Assembly (NCBI RefSeq): GCF_028471945.1
Contig: NZ_CP110128.1
Coordinates: 298,501 to 362,500 of the forward strand
Direction of reading: 5' to 3'
DNA from: Pseudomonas sp. WJP1
GTDB lineage: Bacteria > Pseudomonadota > Gammaproteobacteria > Pseudomonadales > Pseudomonadaceae
Length of the DNA: 64,000 nucleotides
Of the stretch, positions 45,248 through 53,524 are shown in pieces (position 1 is the stretch's first letter; each line of letters starts with the position of its first letter). Below the pieces are notes generated by a model. It made no database searches. It was not told where the DNA came from and saw only the letters and a program-made list of their open reading frames with translations. A program made the position numbers and the translations under genes.

Positions 45248-45813
45248 ATGAGCTGAAAGTTTTACGCGCCAAAGATTACCCGCGCATGCCGTGGAAAAAC
45301 GGCGGCGGCAGCACCGAAGAGATCACCCGCGACGCCGGCACTGGCCTGGATGGTTTCGGCTGGCGCCTGTCGATTGCCGATATCGGCGAGTCGGGTGGTT
45401 TTTCCACCTTCGCCGGTTACGAGCGGATCATTACCGTACTGCAGGGCGACGGCATGACCTTGGCGGTCGACGGTCAGGTCACGCGGCCGTTGTTACCCAT
45501 CGATCCGTTTGCCTTCAGCGGCGAGAGCCAGGTGTCCTGCACCTTGCTGGGTGGACCGATCCGCGATTTCAACCTGATTTATGCGCCGCAGCGTTACAGC
45601 GCGCGGTTGCAATGGTTGAGCGGCGAGCAGCGGTTTTTCAGTGAGGCTGGGATTGTTCTGGTGTTCAGCGTGAGCGATGCGCTGGAAGTGAAGGTCGGTA
45701 ACAGTGCTTCGCAGCTTGGTCGTCATGATTGTTTGCAACTTGTCGGTAACACCGGACTGCTGGAAGTTTCCAGCAACGACGCCTGCTGCGTGATCGAGCT
45801 GTCCGCACGCTGA
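45244..45813 (+). CDS. hutD: HutD family protein
   Basis: A 189-residue bicupin-like protein (MNELKVLRAKDYPRMPWKNGGGSTEEI). In P. fluorescens, HutD is reported to limit hut expression when urocanate is high, perhaps by binding an intermediate; that role is from the literature, not the sequence. It starts inside the hutC stop (ATGA). The next plus-strand hut gene, hutU, is separated by the minus-strand Rhs gene. Confidence 0.93.
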   Translation: MNELKVLRAKDYPRMPWKNGGGSTEEITRDAGTGLDGFGWRLSIADIGESGGFSTFAGYERIITVLQGDGMTLAVDGQVTRPLLPIDPFAFSGESQVSCTLLGGPIRDFNLIYAPQRYSARLQWLSGEQRFFSEAGIVLVFSVSDALEVKVGNSASQLGRHDCLQLVGNTGLLEVSSNDACCVIELSAR

Positions 45814-45850
45814 CCAGTCTTGTTGAAATCGTCGTCTTGCAGCTTGCTCA

Positions 45851-46834
45851 TTAACGCCGTATGCGCGCTGTTGTTTTGGTCGGTAAAGTATCCGGCAGGT
45901 CAAACCCTCGACGATAGGCAACGACACGGCGCACGGTAGTGGTTTGCATAAGCTGTCTGGCAAGATCCGATTCGATGGCAGCGCGAGCTAGCCCTTGGGA
46001 AGCATGCATCACGTTACTCACAACATCTCTGGCAACGGGTGCGATAGCTCTGGCTAGTACAGTACTTCCTGCTAAAAAAGCTGCTTGGGCAAGTGGACGA
46101 GCAATTCGATCTGTAATCAATGATGCGTAGGGGCTAAAGGAAATTCCGGCAGCTACACCTGAAGTGAACGCCGATGCAGTGGCAATGTTATCCCAGCCAC
46201 TGTGTAGGTTCTGTGCACGTGCTAGAAATGACCCGGCCAAGGATGTCCCCGTTCCTATCAAGGCTGTTGCCGTTGTGGTTAACGTTCTGAGAAGAGCTGC
46301 AATGAGGTGACCCGTTGGGTCCGAGTAGTTGACAGGATCTCCCAGGCAATACGTATACGGATTCAATCCACCTTCACTAAACGGGCTCAAATTGTCCGGG
46401 CTATTGAATCGCATCAGCGTCGGATTGTAAGCGCGGTAACCATTGCCCAACAGGTAATGCCCGGTTACTGGGTCACAGCGTTCACCATTGAATGCAAGTA
46501 CGCTGCTCGCGTTGGTATTCGCTTGGTGATGGCCATATGGCGTATAGATCAATGGGAGTCGTTGATCCTCAAGTACAGAAATTATCGAACGCTGCTGATC
46601 TGCACCCAACAGGCTGGCGCCCGTGAGCGACGGAAGCTGCTGTTGTGCCAGCAGATAATTGCGATGCTGAAAAATTGTGCGATGCCCCAGGCCATGGATT
46701 TCTGTGGCTAACCTGTTGCCCAAATAGAACCGTTGAGCTGCCGTACGCGTCGCAGGAGTGCATTCGACCAACTGATCCAGTGGGTCATAGCGATATCGGC
46801 ATAAGATAGTTTTTGATTCGAACGTAGAAATCAT
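45851..46834 (-). CDS. Short Rhs protein (RHS core plus variable tip), orphan
   Basis: A 327-residue protein. The N-terminal 100 residues carry degenerate RHS repeats (YRYDPLDQLVECTPA, RFYLGNRLATEI). The RHS-associated core follows (TPYGHH at 98, then LAFNGERCDPVTGHYLLGNGYRAYNP, LMRFNSPDNLSPF, GGLNPYTYCLGDPVNYSDPTGH to about 176). The last 150 residues are the variable tip: Ala/Thr/Ser-rich, with several hydrophobic stretches, ending in a basic tail; no known toxin motif is recognised. No adjacent immunity gene is visible. It has lower GC than the hut genes. Such short RHS genes occur in Pseudomonas as toxin-tip carriers. Confidence 0.82.
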   Translation of the reverse strand: MISTFESKTILCRYRYDPLDQLVECTPATRTAAQRFYLGNRLATEIHGLGHRTIFQHRNYLLAQQQLPSLTGASLLGADQQRSIISVLEDQRLPLIYTPYGHHQANTNASSVLAFNGERCDPVTGHYLLGNGYRAYNPTLMRFNSPDNLSPFSEGGLNPYTYCLGDPVNYSDPTGHLIAALLRTLTTTATALIGTGTSLAGSFLARAQNLHSGWDNIATASAFTSGVAAGISFSPYASLITDRIARPLAQAAFLAGSTVLARAIAPVARDVVSNVMHASQGLARAAIESDLARQLMQTTTVRRVVAYRRGFDLPDTLPTKTTARIRR

Positions 46835-46987
46835 GGCTTTTAAAGCCTCGAAAAAAACAATGATTCGAGGTGGCAGCCTAAAGCAATCGGTCAGGGTTGC
46901 TAACTATCAGAACTGCTAGTAGCCAGTTTCCGCCACGGGTCAGAAGAAAACGGACGTTCCCTTTTGCGCACCAATTTCTTCCAGGGT

Positions 46988-47033
46988 TGTTACCTAAGGC
47001 CCCAGCGTGGCGCAAAACCACGCTCAAGTAACA
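46988..47033. promoter_or_regulatory. Candidate CbrB enhancer region
   Basis: TGTTAC (46988-46993) and GTAACA (47028-47033) are inverted copies of the reported CbrB half-site, but 34 bp apart rather than the usual 12-13. Between them lies AGCGTGG-N7-CCACGCT. Centre is about 135 bp upstream of the -24 element, a typical enhancer distance. CbrB control of hutU is known in P. fluorescens. Confidence 0.4.
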
Positions 47034-47144
47034 GCACACCCACTCTTCAAAAAATCCCCTCGAAAAATTTCATCTCCGCCAGAACCCTTGATCCATGCGT
47101 TCTCCAGCCGTTTCAGAATTTTTCTTGAATGCTCATCCAACAAG

Positions 47145-47161
47145 TTGGCCGCTTGATTGCA
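47145..47161 (+). promoter_or_regulatory. Sigma-54 (-24/-12) promoter of hutU
   Basis: TTGGCCGCTTGATTGCA has GG-N10-GC spacing, with the -24 TTGGC and the -12 TTGCA fully matching consensus. The start point would fall near 47171, inside the HutC palindrome. Confidence 0.8.
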
Positions 47162-47165
47162 TATG

Positions 47166-47179
47166 CTTGTATGTACAAG
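47166..47179. promoter_or_regulatory. HutC operator of hutU
   Basis: CTTGTATGTACAAG is a perfect 14-bp palindrome and matches the operator described for HutC upstream of hutU in P. putida and P. fluorescens. It covers the predicted sigma-54 start point, so bound HutC would block initiation. Confidence 0.88.
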
Positions 47180-47312
47180 TAAAGACGTATGCGTATGAGT
47201 CGATCGAGACTCCCCGCAACGTCCACTGATTCGCTTGGGGCGCGTTGATGCGCACAGGCTGGCTTACCCACCGCCAGGGTTGGTTTGGATTGATCGCTGA
47301 GGAGTCTTTTTC

Positions 47313-48995
47313 GTGACTGACAATAAAACTACCAAGTTTCGTGACGTTGAAATCCGCGCTGCCCGCGGTAACAAGCTGACCGCCAAGAGCTGGCTGACCG
47401 AAGCGCCGCTGCGCATGCTGATGAACAACCTCGACCCGGAAGTCGCCGAGAACCCTAAGGAACTGGTGGTTTACGGTGGCATCGGTCGTGCGGCACGTAA
47501 CTGGGAATGCTACGACAAGATCGTCGAGAGCCTAACCAATCTGAACGACGACGAGACCCTGCTGGTGCAATCCGGCAAACCGGTCGGCGTGTTCAAGACT
47601 CACGCCAATGCCCCGCGCGTGCTGATCGCCAACTCCAACCTGGTGCCAAAATGGGCCAGCTGGGAACACTTCAACGAACTCGACGCCAAAGGCCTGGCCA
47701 TGTACGGCCAGATGACCGCCGGCAGCTGGATCTACATCGGCAGCCAGGGCATCGTCCAGGGCACCTACGAAACCTTCGTCGAAGCCGGTCGCCAGCACTA
47801 CAACGATGACCTCAAAGGTCGTTGGGTCCTGACCGCAGGCCTCGGTGGCATGGGCGGCGCTCAACCTCTGGCTGCAACCCTGGCCGGCGCTTGCTCGCTG
47901 AACATCGAATGCCAGCAGGTCAGCATCGATTTCCGTTTGAACAGCCGCTACGTCGACGAGCAAGCCAAAGACCTCGACGACGCTCTGGCTCGCATCGCCA
48001 AATACACCAAGGAAGGCAAAGCGATTTCCATCGCCCTGCTGGGTAACGCCGCTGAAATCCTGCCGGAACTGGTCCGTCGCGGTGTGCGTCCGGACATGGT
48101 CACCGACCAGACCAGCGCCCACGACCCACTGAACGGCTACCTGCCAGCGGGCTGGACCTGGGAAGAGTACCGCGCTCGCGCCAAGACCGAGCCTGCTGCC
48201 GTGGTCAAAGCCGCCAAGCAATCGATGGCCGTGCACGTTAAAGCGATGCTGGATTTCCAGAAAATGGGCATCCCGACTTTCGACTACGGCAACAACATCC
48301 GCCAGATGGCCCAGGAAGAAGGCGTGGAAAACGCATTCGACTTCCCAGGCTTCGTACCGGCCTACATCCGTCCGTTGTTCTGCCGTGGCATCGGCCCGTT
48401 CCGTTGGGCTGCGCTGTCGGGTAACGCCGAAGACATCTACAAGACCGACGCCAAGGTAAAAGAGCTGATCCCGGACGACGCCCACCTGCACAACTGGCTG
48501 GACATGGCGCGCGAGCGCATCAGCTTCCAGGGTCTGCCGGCGCGTATCTGCTGGGTTGGTCTGGGCCTGCGCGCCAAGCTGGGCCTGGCGTTCAACGAAA
48601 TGGTACGCAGCGGTGAGCTGTCCGCGCCAATCGTGATCGGTCGCGACCACCTGGACTCCGGCTCGGTATCGAGTCCGAACCGCGAAACCGAGTCGATGCA
48701 GGACGGCTCCGACGCCGTGTCCGACTGGCCACTGCTCAACGCCCTGCTCAACACCGCAAGCGGCGCGACCTGGGTGTCCCTGCACCACGGCGGCGGCGTC
48801 GGCATGGGCTTCTCCCAGCACTCGGGCATGGTGATTGTCTGCGACGGTACCGATGAAGCGGCCGAGCGTATCGCGCGCGTGCTGCACAACGACCCGGCGA
48901 CCGGCGTCATGCGTCACGCTGATGCGGGTTACCAGATCGCGATCGACTGCGCCAAGGAACAAGGGCTGAACCTGCCGATGATCACTGGCAAGTAA
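47313..48995 (+). CDS. hutU: Urocanate hydratase HutU
   Basis: A 560-residue NAD-dependent enzyme that converts urocanate to imidazolone propionate, second step of histidine degradation. Family motifs are clear: [29 protein letters not shown] (NAD loop), [15 protein letters not shown], and [20 protein letters not shown]. Length matches the P. putida enzyme. The start is a GTG with GAGGAG upstream. The second to fifth codons include AATAAAAC, close to the Hfq/Crc AAnAAnAA motif. A REP pair follows. Confidence 0.97.
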   Translation: MTDNKTTKFRDVEIRAARGNKLTAKSWLTEAPLRMLMNNLDPEVAENPKELVVYGGIGRAARNWECYDKIVESLTNLNDDETLLVQSGKPVGVFKTHANAPRVLIANSNLVPKWASWEHFNELDAKGLAMYGQMTAGSWIYIGSQGIVQGTYETFVEAGRQHYNDDLKGRWVLTAGLGGMGGAQPLAATLAGACSLNIECQQVSIDFRLNSRYVDEQAKDLDDALARIAKYTKEGKAISIALLGNAAEILPELVRRGVRPDMVTDQTSAHDPLNGYLPAGWTWEEYRARAKTEPAAVVKAAKQSMAVHVKAMLDFQKMGIPTFDYGNNIRQMAQEEGVENAFDFPGFVPAYIRPLFCRGIGPFRWAALSGNAEDIYKTDAKVKELIPDDAHLHNWLDMARERISFQGLPARICWVGLGLRAKLGLAFNEMVRSGELSAPIVIGRDHLDSGSVSSPNRETESMQDGSDAVSDWPLLNALLNTASGATWVSLHHGGGVGMGFSQHSGMVIVCDGTDEAAERIARVLHNDPATGVMRHADAGYQIAIDCAKEQGLNLPMITGK

Positions 48996-49001
48996 TGCTT
49001 G

Positions 49002-49082
49002 CCCTGTAGGAGCGAGGCTTGCCCGCGAACCGCGGTGTGTCAGAAATGACGCCTTCGCGAGCAAGCTTCGCTCCTACAGGGG
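49002..49082. repeat. REP pair (REPIN-like inverted repeat)
   Basis: ccctgtaggagcgaggcttg...cgcgaa and ttcgcgagcaagcttcgctcctacaggg enclose a spacer of about 25 bp, between hutU and the permease gene. It may act as a processing or attenuation point inside the operon. Confidence 0.9.
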
Positions 49083-49097
49083 ATCACACCAACCCAG

Positions 49098-49105
49098 AAT
49101 AACAA
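49098..49105 (+). promoter_or_regulatory. Hfq/Crc-type motif before the permease gene
   Basis: AATAACAA is a perfect AAnAAnAA match, just upstream of the ribosome site (AGAGG) and 17 nt before the ATG. Hfq/Crc binding here would block translation during growth on preferred carbon sources. Confidence 0.55.
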
Positions 49106-49122
49106 TCCACAGAGGTTGAACC

Positions 49123-50595
49123 ATGGCTGTCAGCAACGAACGTGCAGGCAACAAACCGTTGATCGAGAAACGCTCGATCGACTACATCCCGGAAGCGGAA
49201 AGACACGGTCGTCTGTTTAGCCAGTTCACCCTGTGGATGGGTGCCAACCTGCAAATCACCGCGATTGTCACCGGGGCCCTGGCCGTGGTGTTGGGCGGTG
49301 ACGTGTTCTGGTCGTTGATCGGTCTGTTGATCGGTCAACTGATCGGCGGCGGCGTCATGGCGCTGCATGCGGCGCAAGGGCCGAAGCTTGGCCTGCCGCA
49401 GATGATCTCCAGCCGGGTACAGTTTGGCGTTTATGGCGCGGCCATCCCGATCGTGCTGGTCTGCCTGATGTACCTGGGCTTCACCGCAACGGGCACCGTG
49501 CTGTCCGGACAGGCACTGGGCCAGTTGTTTGGCGTCAGTGACACCGTCGGTATCCTCATCTTCGCCAGTGTCATCGTGCTGGTCACGGTGCTCGGTTATC
49601 GGGTGATCCACTGGATTGGCCGGGTTGCCAGCGTCATTGGTGTGATTGCCTTCGTTTACCTGTTCAGCCGTCTGATGAGTCAGACTGACGTTGGCGCACT
49701 GCTGGAAATCCGCCACTTCAGCTGGAGCAGCTTCCTGCTTGCGGTGTCGCTCGCGGCGTCCTGGCAGATCGCCTTCGGCCCTTACGTGGCTGACTATTCA
49801 CGCTACCTGCCGAGCAAGACTTCCTCGGTGAAAACCTTTTTCGCCGCTGGCGCAGGTTCGGTGATTGGCGCACAGGTGGCGATGATGCTCGGCGTGCTTG
49901 CCGCTGCCTCGGCCAACGGACAATTCGCCGGCCACGAAGTGGCCTACATCGTTGGTTTGGGCGGTACCGGTGCCACCGCTGCGCTGCTGTATTTCAGCAT
50001 TGCGTTCGGCAAGGTCACCATCTCCACGCTCAACTCCTACGGCAGCTTCATGTGCATTGCGACCATCATCAGCGGTTTCCGTGGTGACCTGAAGGTAACG
50101 CACTTACAGCGTCTGGTGTTCGTGCTGGTCATCGTCGGTGCTGCGACGCTGATGGCGTTGCTTGGTCAGCACTCGTTCCTCGGCGCGTTCAAGTCTTTCA
50201 TCCTGTTCCTGCTGGCGTTCTTTACTCCTTGGAGTGCGATCAACCTGGTGGACTACTACTGCATCACCCGCGAGCGCTATGACGTACCGGCGCTGGCTGA
50301 TCCGAACGGTCGCTACGGCCGTTGGAACACCCTCGGTATCAGCGTCTATGTTTTCGGTGTGCTGGTGCAGCTGCCGTTCATCGCCACCAAGTTCTATACC
50401 GGTCCGCTGGTGAATGCCCTGGGTGGTGTGGATATTTCCTGGATCATCGGTCTGGTGATTCCCGCAGCCCTGTATTACGTGTGTGCGAAAAAATGGCACG
50501 GAGCAGTACCTGATCACCTGATTCTGCCGGTCGAGCAGGACAGCGTTGTACAACCTAAAACAAGCGGGGCCGGTCGCGCTGCGGCGCAGGCCTGA
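49123..50595 (+). CDS. NCS1-type permease of the hut locus (probable urocanate transporter)
   Basis: A 490-residue inner-membrane protein of the cytosine/purine permease (NCS1, CodB) family with about 12 membrane segments. MGANLQITAIVTGALAVVLG and FGVYGAAIPIVLVCLMYLGF are typical early segments. In P. fluorescens SBW25 a transporter in this part of hut has been assigned to urocanate (hutTu); I infer the same here from position, not from residues. A REP pair and a Hfq/Crc-type motif precede it. Confidence 0.85.
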   Translation: MAVSNERAGNKPLIEKRSIDYIPEAERHGRLFSQFTLWMGANLQITAIVTGALAVVLGGDVFWSLIGLLIGQLIGGGVMALHAAQGPKLGLPQMISSRVQFGVYGAAIPIVLVCLMYLGFTATGTVLSGQALGQLFGVSDTVGILIFASVIVLVTVLGYRVIHWIGRVASVIGVIAFVYLFSRLMSQTDVGALLEIRHFSWSSFLLAVSLAASWQIAFGPYVADYSRYLPSKTSSVKTFFAAGAGSVIGAQVAMMLGVLAAASANGQFAGHEVAYIVGLGGTGATAALLYFSIAFGKVTISTLNSYGSFMCIATIISGFRGDLKVTHLQRLVFVLVIVGAATLMALLGQHSFLGAFKSFILFLLAFFTPWSAINLVDYYCITRERYDVPALADPNGRYGRWNTLGISVYVFGVLVQLPFIATKFYTGPLVNALGGVDISWIIGLVIPAALYYVCAKKWHGAVPDHLILPVEQDSVVQPKTSGAGRAAAQA

Positions 50596-50664
50596 TTGGA
50601 CGTGGACAGGGCTGGATGCCTCTTGACTGCCGTAAGCCAATTCATGATTAGGAGCGTCACTACA

Positions 50665-51633
50665 ATGAAATCGAACAAGACCCTGCTGACCACATTGCTT
50701 TCCATGGGCCTGCTGGCCAGTGCCGGCGCCACTCAGGCGGCGGGTTGGTGCGAGTCGGGCAAACCGGTGAAATTCGCTGGCCTGAACTGGGAAAGCGCCA
50801 TGCTGCTGACCGACGTGATGCAAGTCGTGTTGGAAAAAGGTTACGACTGCAAGACCGACAGCCTGCCGGGCAACTCCATCACCATGGAAAACGCCCTGAG
50901 CAGCAACGATATCCAGGTGTTCGCCGAAGAGTGGGTCGGCCGCAGCGAGGTCTGGAACAAGGCCGAGAAGGCCGGCAAGGTCGTCGGTGTCGGCGCTCCG
51001 GTCGTCGGCGCCATCGAAGGCTGGTACGTGCCGCGTTACGTGATCGAAGGCGATGCCAAGCGTAAGCTGGAACCCAAGGCCCCGGACCTGAAAAACATCG
51101 CTGACCTGGGTAAATACTCTGCCGTGTTCAAGGACGCCGAAGAGCCATCCAAAGGGCGGTTCTACAACTGCCCGGCCGGCTGGACCTGTGAGCTGGACAA
51201 CAGTGAAATGCTGAAAAGCTACGGTCTGGAAAGCACCTACACCAACTTCCGCCCAGGCACCGGCCCGGCGCTGGATGCCGCCGTGCTGTCGAGCTACAAG
51301 CGTGGCGAGCCGATCCTGTTCTACTACTGGTCGCCAACGCCGTTGATGGGCCAGGTCGACGTCGTGAAACTCGAAGAAAAACCCGGCGTGAACAAGACCG
51401 TGACCATCAAGGTCGGCCTGTCCAAGACTTTCCACGAAGAGGCGCCGGAACTGGTGGCCGTACTGGATAAGGTCAACATTCCAATCGACCTGCTGAACCA
51501 GAACCTGGGCCGCATGACCAAAGAGCGGATCGAGTCGCCAAAACTGGCCAAGATCTTCTTGAAGGAACATCCTGAAGTCTGGCACGCCTGGGTAAGTGAA
51601 GACGCAGCCAAGAAAATCGACGCGGCCTTGTAG
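50665..51633 (+). CDS. hutX: ABC transporter substrate-binding protein HutX (QAT-type)
   Basis: A 322-residue periplasmic protein with a signal peptide (1-24, ending TQAA). The mature part resembles glycine-betaine/choline-type binding proteins (KPVKFAGLNWESAMLLTDVMQVVLEKGYDC), with aromatic residues typical of that pocket (WVGRSEVW, GWYVPRYV, FYYWSPTPLM). In hut loci it binds histidine for HutWV. TTAGGAG precedes the ATG at 50665; the frame extends upstream but lacks a signal peptide. Confidence 0.9.
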   Translation: MKSNKTLLTTLLSMGLLASAGATQAAGWCESGKPVKFAGLNWESAMLLTDVMQVVLEKGYDCKTDSLPGNSITMENALSSNDIQVFAEEWVGRSEVWNKAEKAGKVVGVGAPVVGAIEGWYVPRYVIEGDAKRKLEPKAPDLKNIADLGKYSAVFKDAEEPSKGRFYNCPAGWTCELDNSEMLKSYGLESTYTNFRPGTGPALDAAVLSSYKRGEPILFYYWSPTPLMGQVDVVKLEEKPGVNKTVTIKVGLSKTFHEEAPELVAVLDKVNIPIDLLNQNLGRMTKERIESPKLAKIFLKEHPEVWHAWVSEDAAKKIDAAL

Positions 51634-51703
51634 GTTGGGCTTCTCCGGCTGTCGGCAGCGGCAGTCGGATGCTTGATCGCAACCCCTTGATTGAGAGTCT
51701 CTT

Positions 51704-52555
51704 ATGTTTCCCGAAAGCTTTACCTTTTCCATCGCCGACTGGGTCAACGGTTGGGTCGATTCGCTGGTCACCAACTACGGCGATGTGTTCCGCAGCATCT
51801 CCGACACCCTGTTGTGGGCCATCGTCAATCTTGAAGGGCTGCTGCGTGCGGCCCCCTGGTGGCTGATGCTGGCGATCGTGGCGGGCGTTGCCTGGCACGC
51901 GACCCGCAAAGTGGTGACCACAGCGGTCATCGTCGGCTTGCTGTTCCTGGTGGGCGCGGTCGGCCTCTGGGACAAGCTGATGCAGACCCTGGCGCTGATG
52001 ATGGTGGCCACGGTCATTTCGGTGCTGATCGGCATCCCGTTGGGCATCCTCTCGGCGCGCAGCAATCGCCTGCGTTCGGTGCTGATGCCGTTGCTGGACA
52101 TCATGCAGACCATGCCGAGCTTCGTGTACCTGATCCCGGTGCTGATGCTGTTCGGCCTGGGCAAGGTCCCGGCGATTTTCGCCACCGTGATCTACGCCGC
52201 GCCACCGCTGATCCGCCTGACCGACCTGGGTATTCGCCAGGTTGACGGCGAAGTGATGGAAGCCATCAACGCCTTCGGTGCCAACCGTTGGCAGCAACTG
52301 TTCGGTGTGCAATTGCCGCTGGCCCTGCCAAGCATCATGGCCGGGATCAACCAGACCACCATGATGGCCCTGTCGATGGTGGTGATCGCCTCGATGATCG
52401 GTGCCCGTGGCCTGGGTGAAGACGTGCTGGTGGGGATTCAGACCCTCAACGTCGGACGCGGCCTGGAAGCCGGCCTGGCGATCGTGATTCTGGCAGTGGT
52501 GATCGACCGCATTACACAGGCGTATGGTCGCGCACGGCATGAGGTGAGCAAATGA
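51704..52555 (+). CDS. hutW: ABC transporter permease HutW (ProW-like)
   Basis: A 283-residue inner-membrane permease with about 6 membrane segments. The EAA-like cytoplasmic loop that contacts the ATPase is REVD-type: DLGIRQVDGEVMEAINAFGANRWQQLFGVQLPLALPSIMAG. N-terminal sequence WVNGWVDSLVTNYGDVFRSISD resembles ProW. It overlaps hutV by 4 bp (ATGA). Confidence 0.92.
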   Translation: MFPESFTFSIADWVNGWVDSLVTNYGDVFRSISDTLLWAIVNLEGLLRAAPWWLMLAIVAGVAWHATRKVVTTAVIVGLLFLVGAVGLWDKLMQTLALMMVATVISVLIGIPLGILSARSNRLRSVLMPLLDIMQTMPSFVYLIPVLMLFGLGKVPAIFATVIYAAPPLIRLTDLGIRQVDGEVMEAINAFGANRWQQLFGVQLPLALPSIMAGINQTTMMALSMVVIASMIGARGLGEDVLVGIQTLNVGRGLEAGLAIVILAVVIDRITQAYGRARHEVSK

Positions 52556-53382
52556 ACAACGCAACCGTGAGCAAGATCGAAGTCAAGAACGTCTTCAAGA
52601 TTTTCGGCAACCGCGCCAAGGATGCCCTGGCGATGGTTGGCCAGGGCAAGACCAAGGATCAGGTGCTGTCCGAAACCGGCTGCGTGGTCGGTGTGAACGA
52701 TTTGTCCCTGAGCATCGGCAGCGGCGAGATCTTCGTGATCATGGGCCTTTCCGGTTCCGGCAAATCCACCCTGGTGCGCCACTTCAATCGCCTGATCGAC
52801 CCGACCAGCGGCGCGATCCTGGTGGATGGCGTGGACATCCTGCAATACGACATGGAAGCCCTGCGCGAATTTCGCCGGCGCAAGATCAGCATGGTGTTCC
52901 AGAGCTTTGGCCTGCTGCCGCACAAGAGCGTGCTGGACAACGTCGCCTACGGCTTGAAAATCCGTGGCGAGAGCAAGCAGATGTGTGCTGAACGCGCGCT
53001 GCACTGGATCAACACCGTGGGCCTCAAGGGCTACGAAAACAAATACCCGCACCAGCTCTCCGGCGGCATGCGCCAGCGTGTAGGTCTGGCCCGGGCGTTG
53101 GCGGCTGATACCGACATCATTCTGATGGACGAAGCCTTCAGTGCCCTCGACCCGTTGATCCGTGCCGAGATGCAGGACCAGTTGCTGGAACTGCAAAAGA
53201 CCCTGCACAAGACCATCGTCTTCATCACCCACGACCTCGACGAGGCCGTGCGCATCGGCAACCGCATCGCGATCCTCAAGGACGGCCGCCTGATCCAGGT
53301 CGGCACGCCACGAGAGATCCTGCATTCGCCGGCGGATGAGTATGTCGACCGGTTCGTGCAGCGGCGGGCGGCGGTAGTTTAA
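52552..53382 (+). CDS. hutV: ABC transporter ATP-binding protein HutV (ProV-like)
   Basis: A 276-residue ATPase. Walker A GLSGSGKST (65-73), Q-loop VFQSFGLLPH, signature LSGGMRQRV (169 on), Walker B IILMDEAFSALD and the switch His in FITHDLDEAV are all present. The N-terminal insertion (ALAMVGQGKTKDQVLSETG) is typical of the ProV type; unlike ProV it lacks C-terminal CBS domains. It powers HutX/HutW histidine import. Confidence 0.94.
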   Translation: MNNATVSKIEVKNVFKIFGNRAKDALAMVGQGKTKDQVLSETGCVVGVNDLSLSIGSGEIFVIMGLSGSGKSTLVRHFNRLIDPTSGAILVDGVDILQYDMEALREFRRRKISMVFQSFGLLPHKSVLDNVAYGLKIRGESKQMCAERALHWINTVGLKGYENKYPHQLSGGMRQRVGLARALAADTDIILMDEAFSALDPLIRAEMQDQLLELQKTLHKTIVFITHDLDEAVRIGNRIAILKDGRLIQVGTPREILHSPADEYVDRFVQRRAAVV

Positions 53383-53406
53383 AGATTTGCAGTGATTGGG
53401 CGGGCC

Positions 53407-53476
53407 CCTTCGCGGGCAAGCCTCGCTCCTACAGGGTTTACCGCACACCTGTAGGAGCGAGGCTTGCCCGCGAAGG
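53407..53476. repeat. REP pair (REPIN-like inverted repeat)
   Basis: ccttcgcgggcaagcctcgc... and its exact reverse complement (28-bp arms) enclose a 14-bp spacer between hutV and the first hutH gene. Confidence 0.92.
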
Positions 53477-53524
53477 CGGCGGTTGAGCTGCATCAATATT
53501 CAGGTTGTACGCACGAGGTTGAAG

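Larger units (their letters stand above)
46835..47312. promoter_or_regulatory. hutU control region (478 bp)
   Basis: No gene is seen. From left to right: the Rhs ribosome site lies within an inverted repeat (46833-46845), then an AT-richer stretch, a TGTTAC...GTAACA inverted pair (46988-47033) with an internal AGCGTGG/CCACGCT dyad, the sigma-54 promoter (47145-47161), the HutC operator (47166-47179), and a leader of about 140 nt to the hutU GTG. Confidence 0.7.

Noticed and set aside
47004..47024. Sigma-54 -24/-12 candidate at CGTGGCGCAAAACCACGC
   Set aside because: The GG-to-GC spacing is one base off and the element is better explained as a dyad (AGCGTGG/CCACGCT); 47145-47161 fits far better.
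53396..53524. Extended N terminus of the first hutH gene
   Set aside because: The extra 43 codons run through a REP pair; MSQAEK at 53525 matches the family start.
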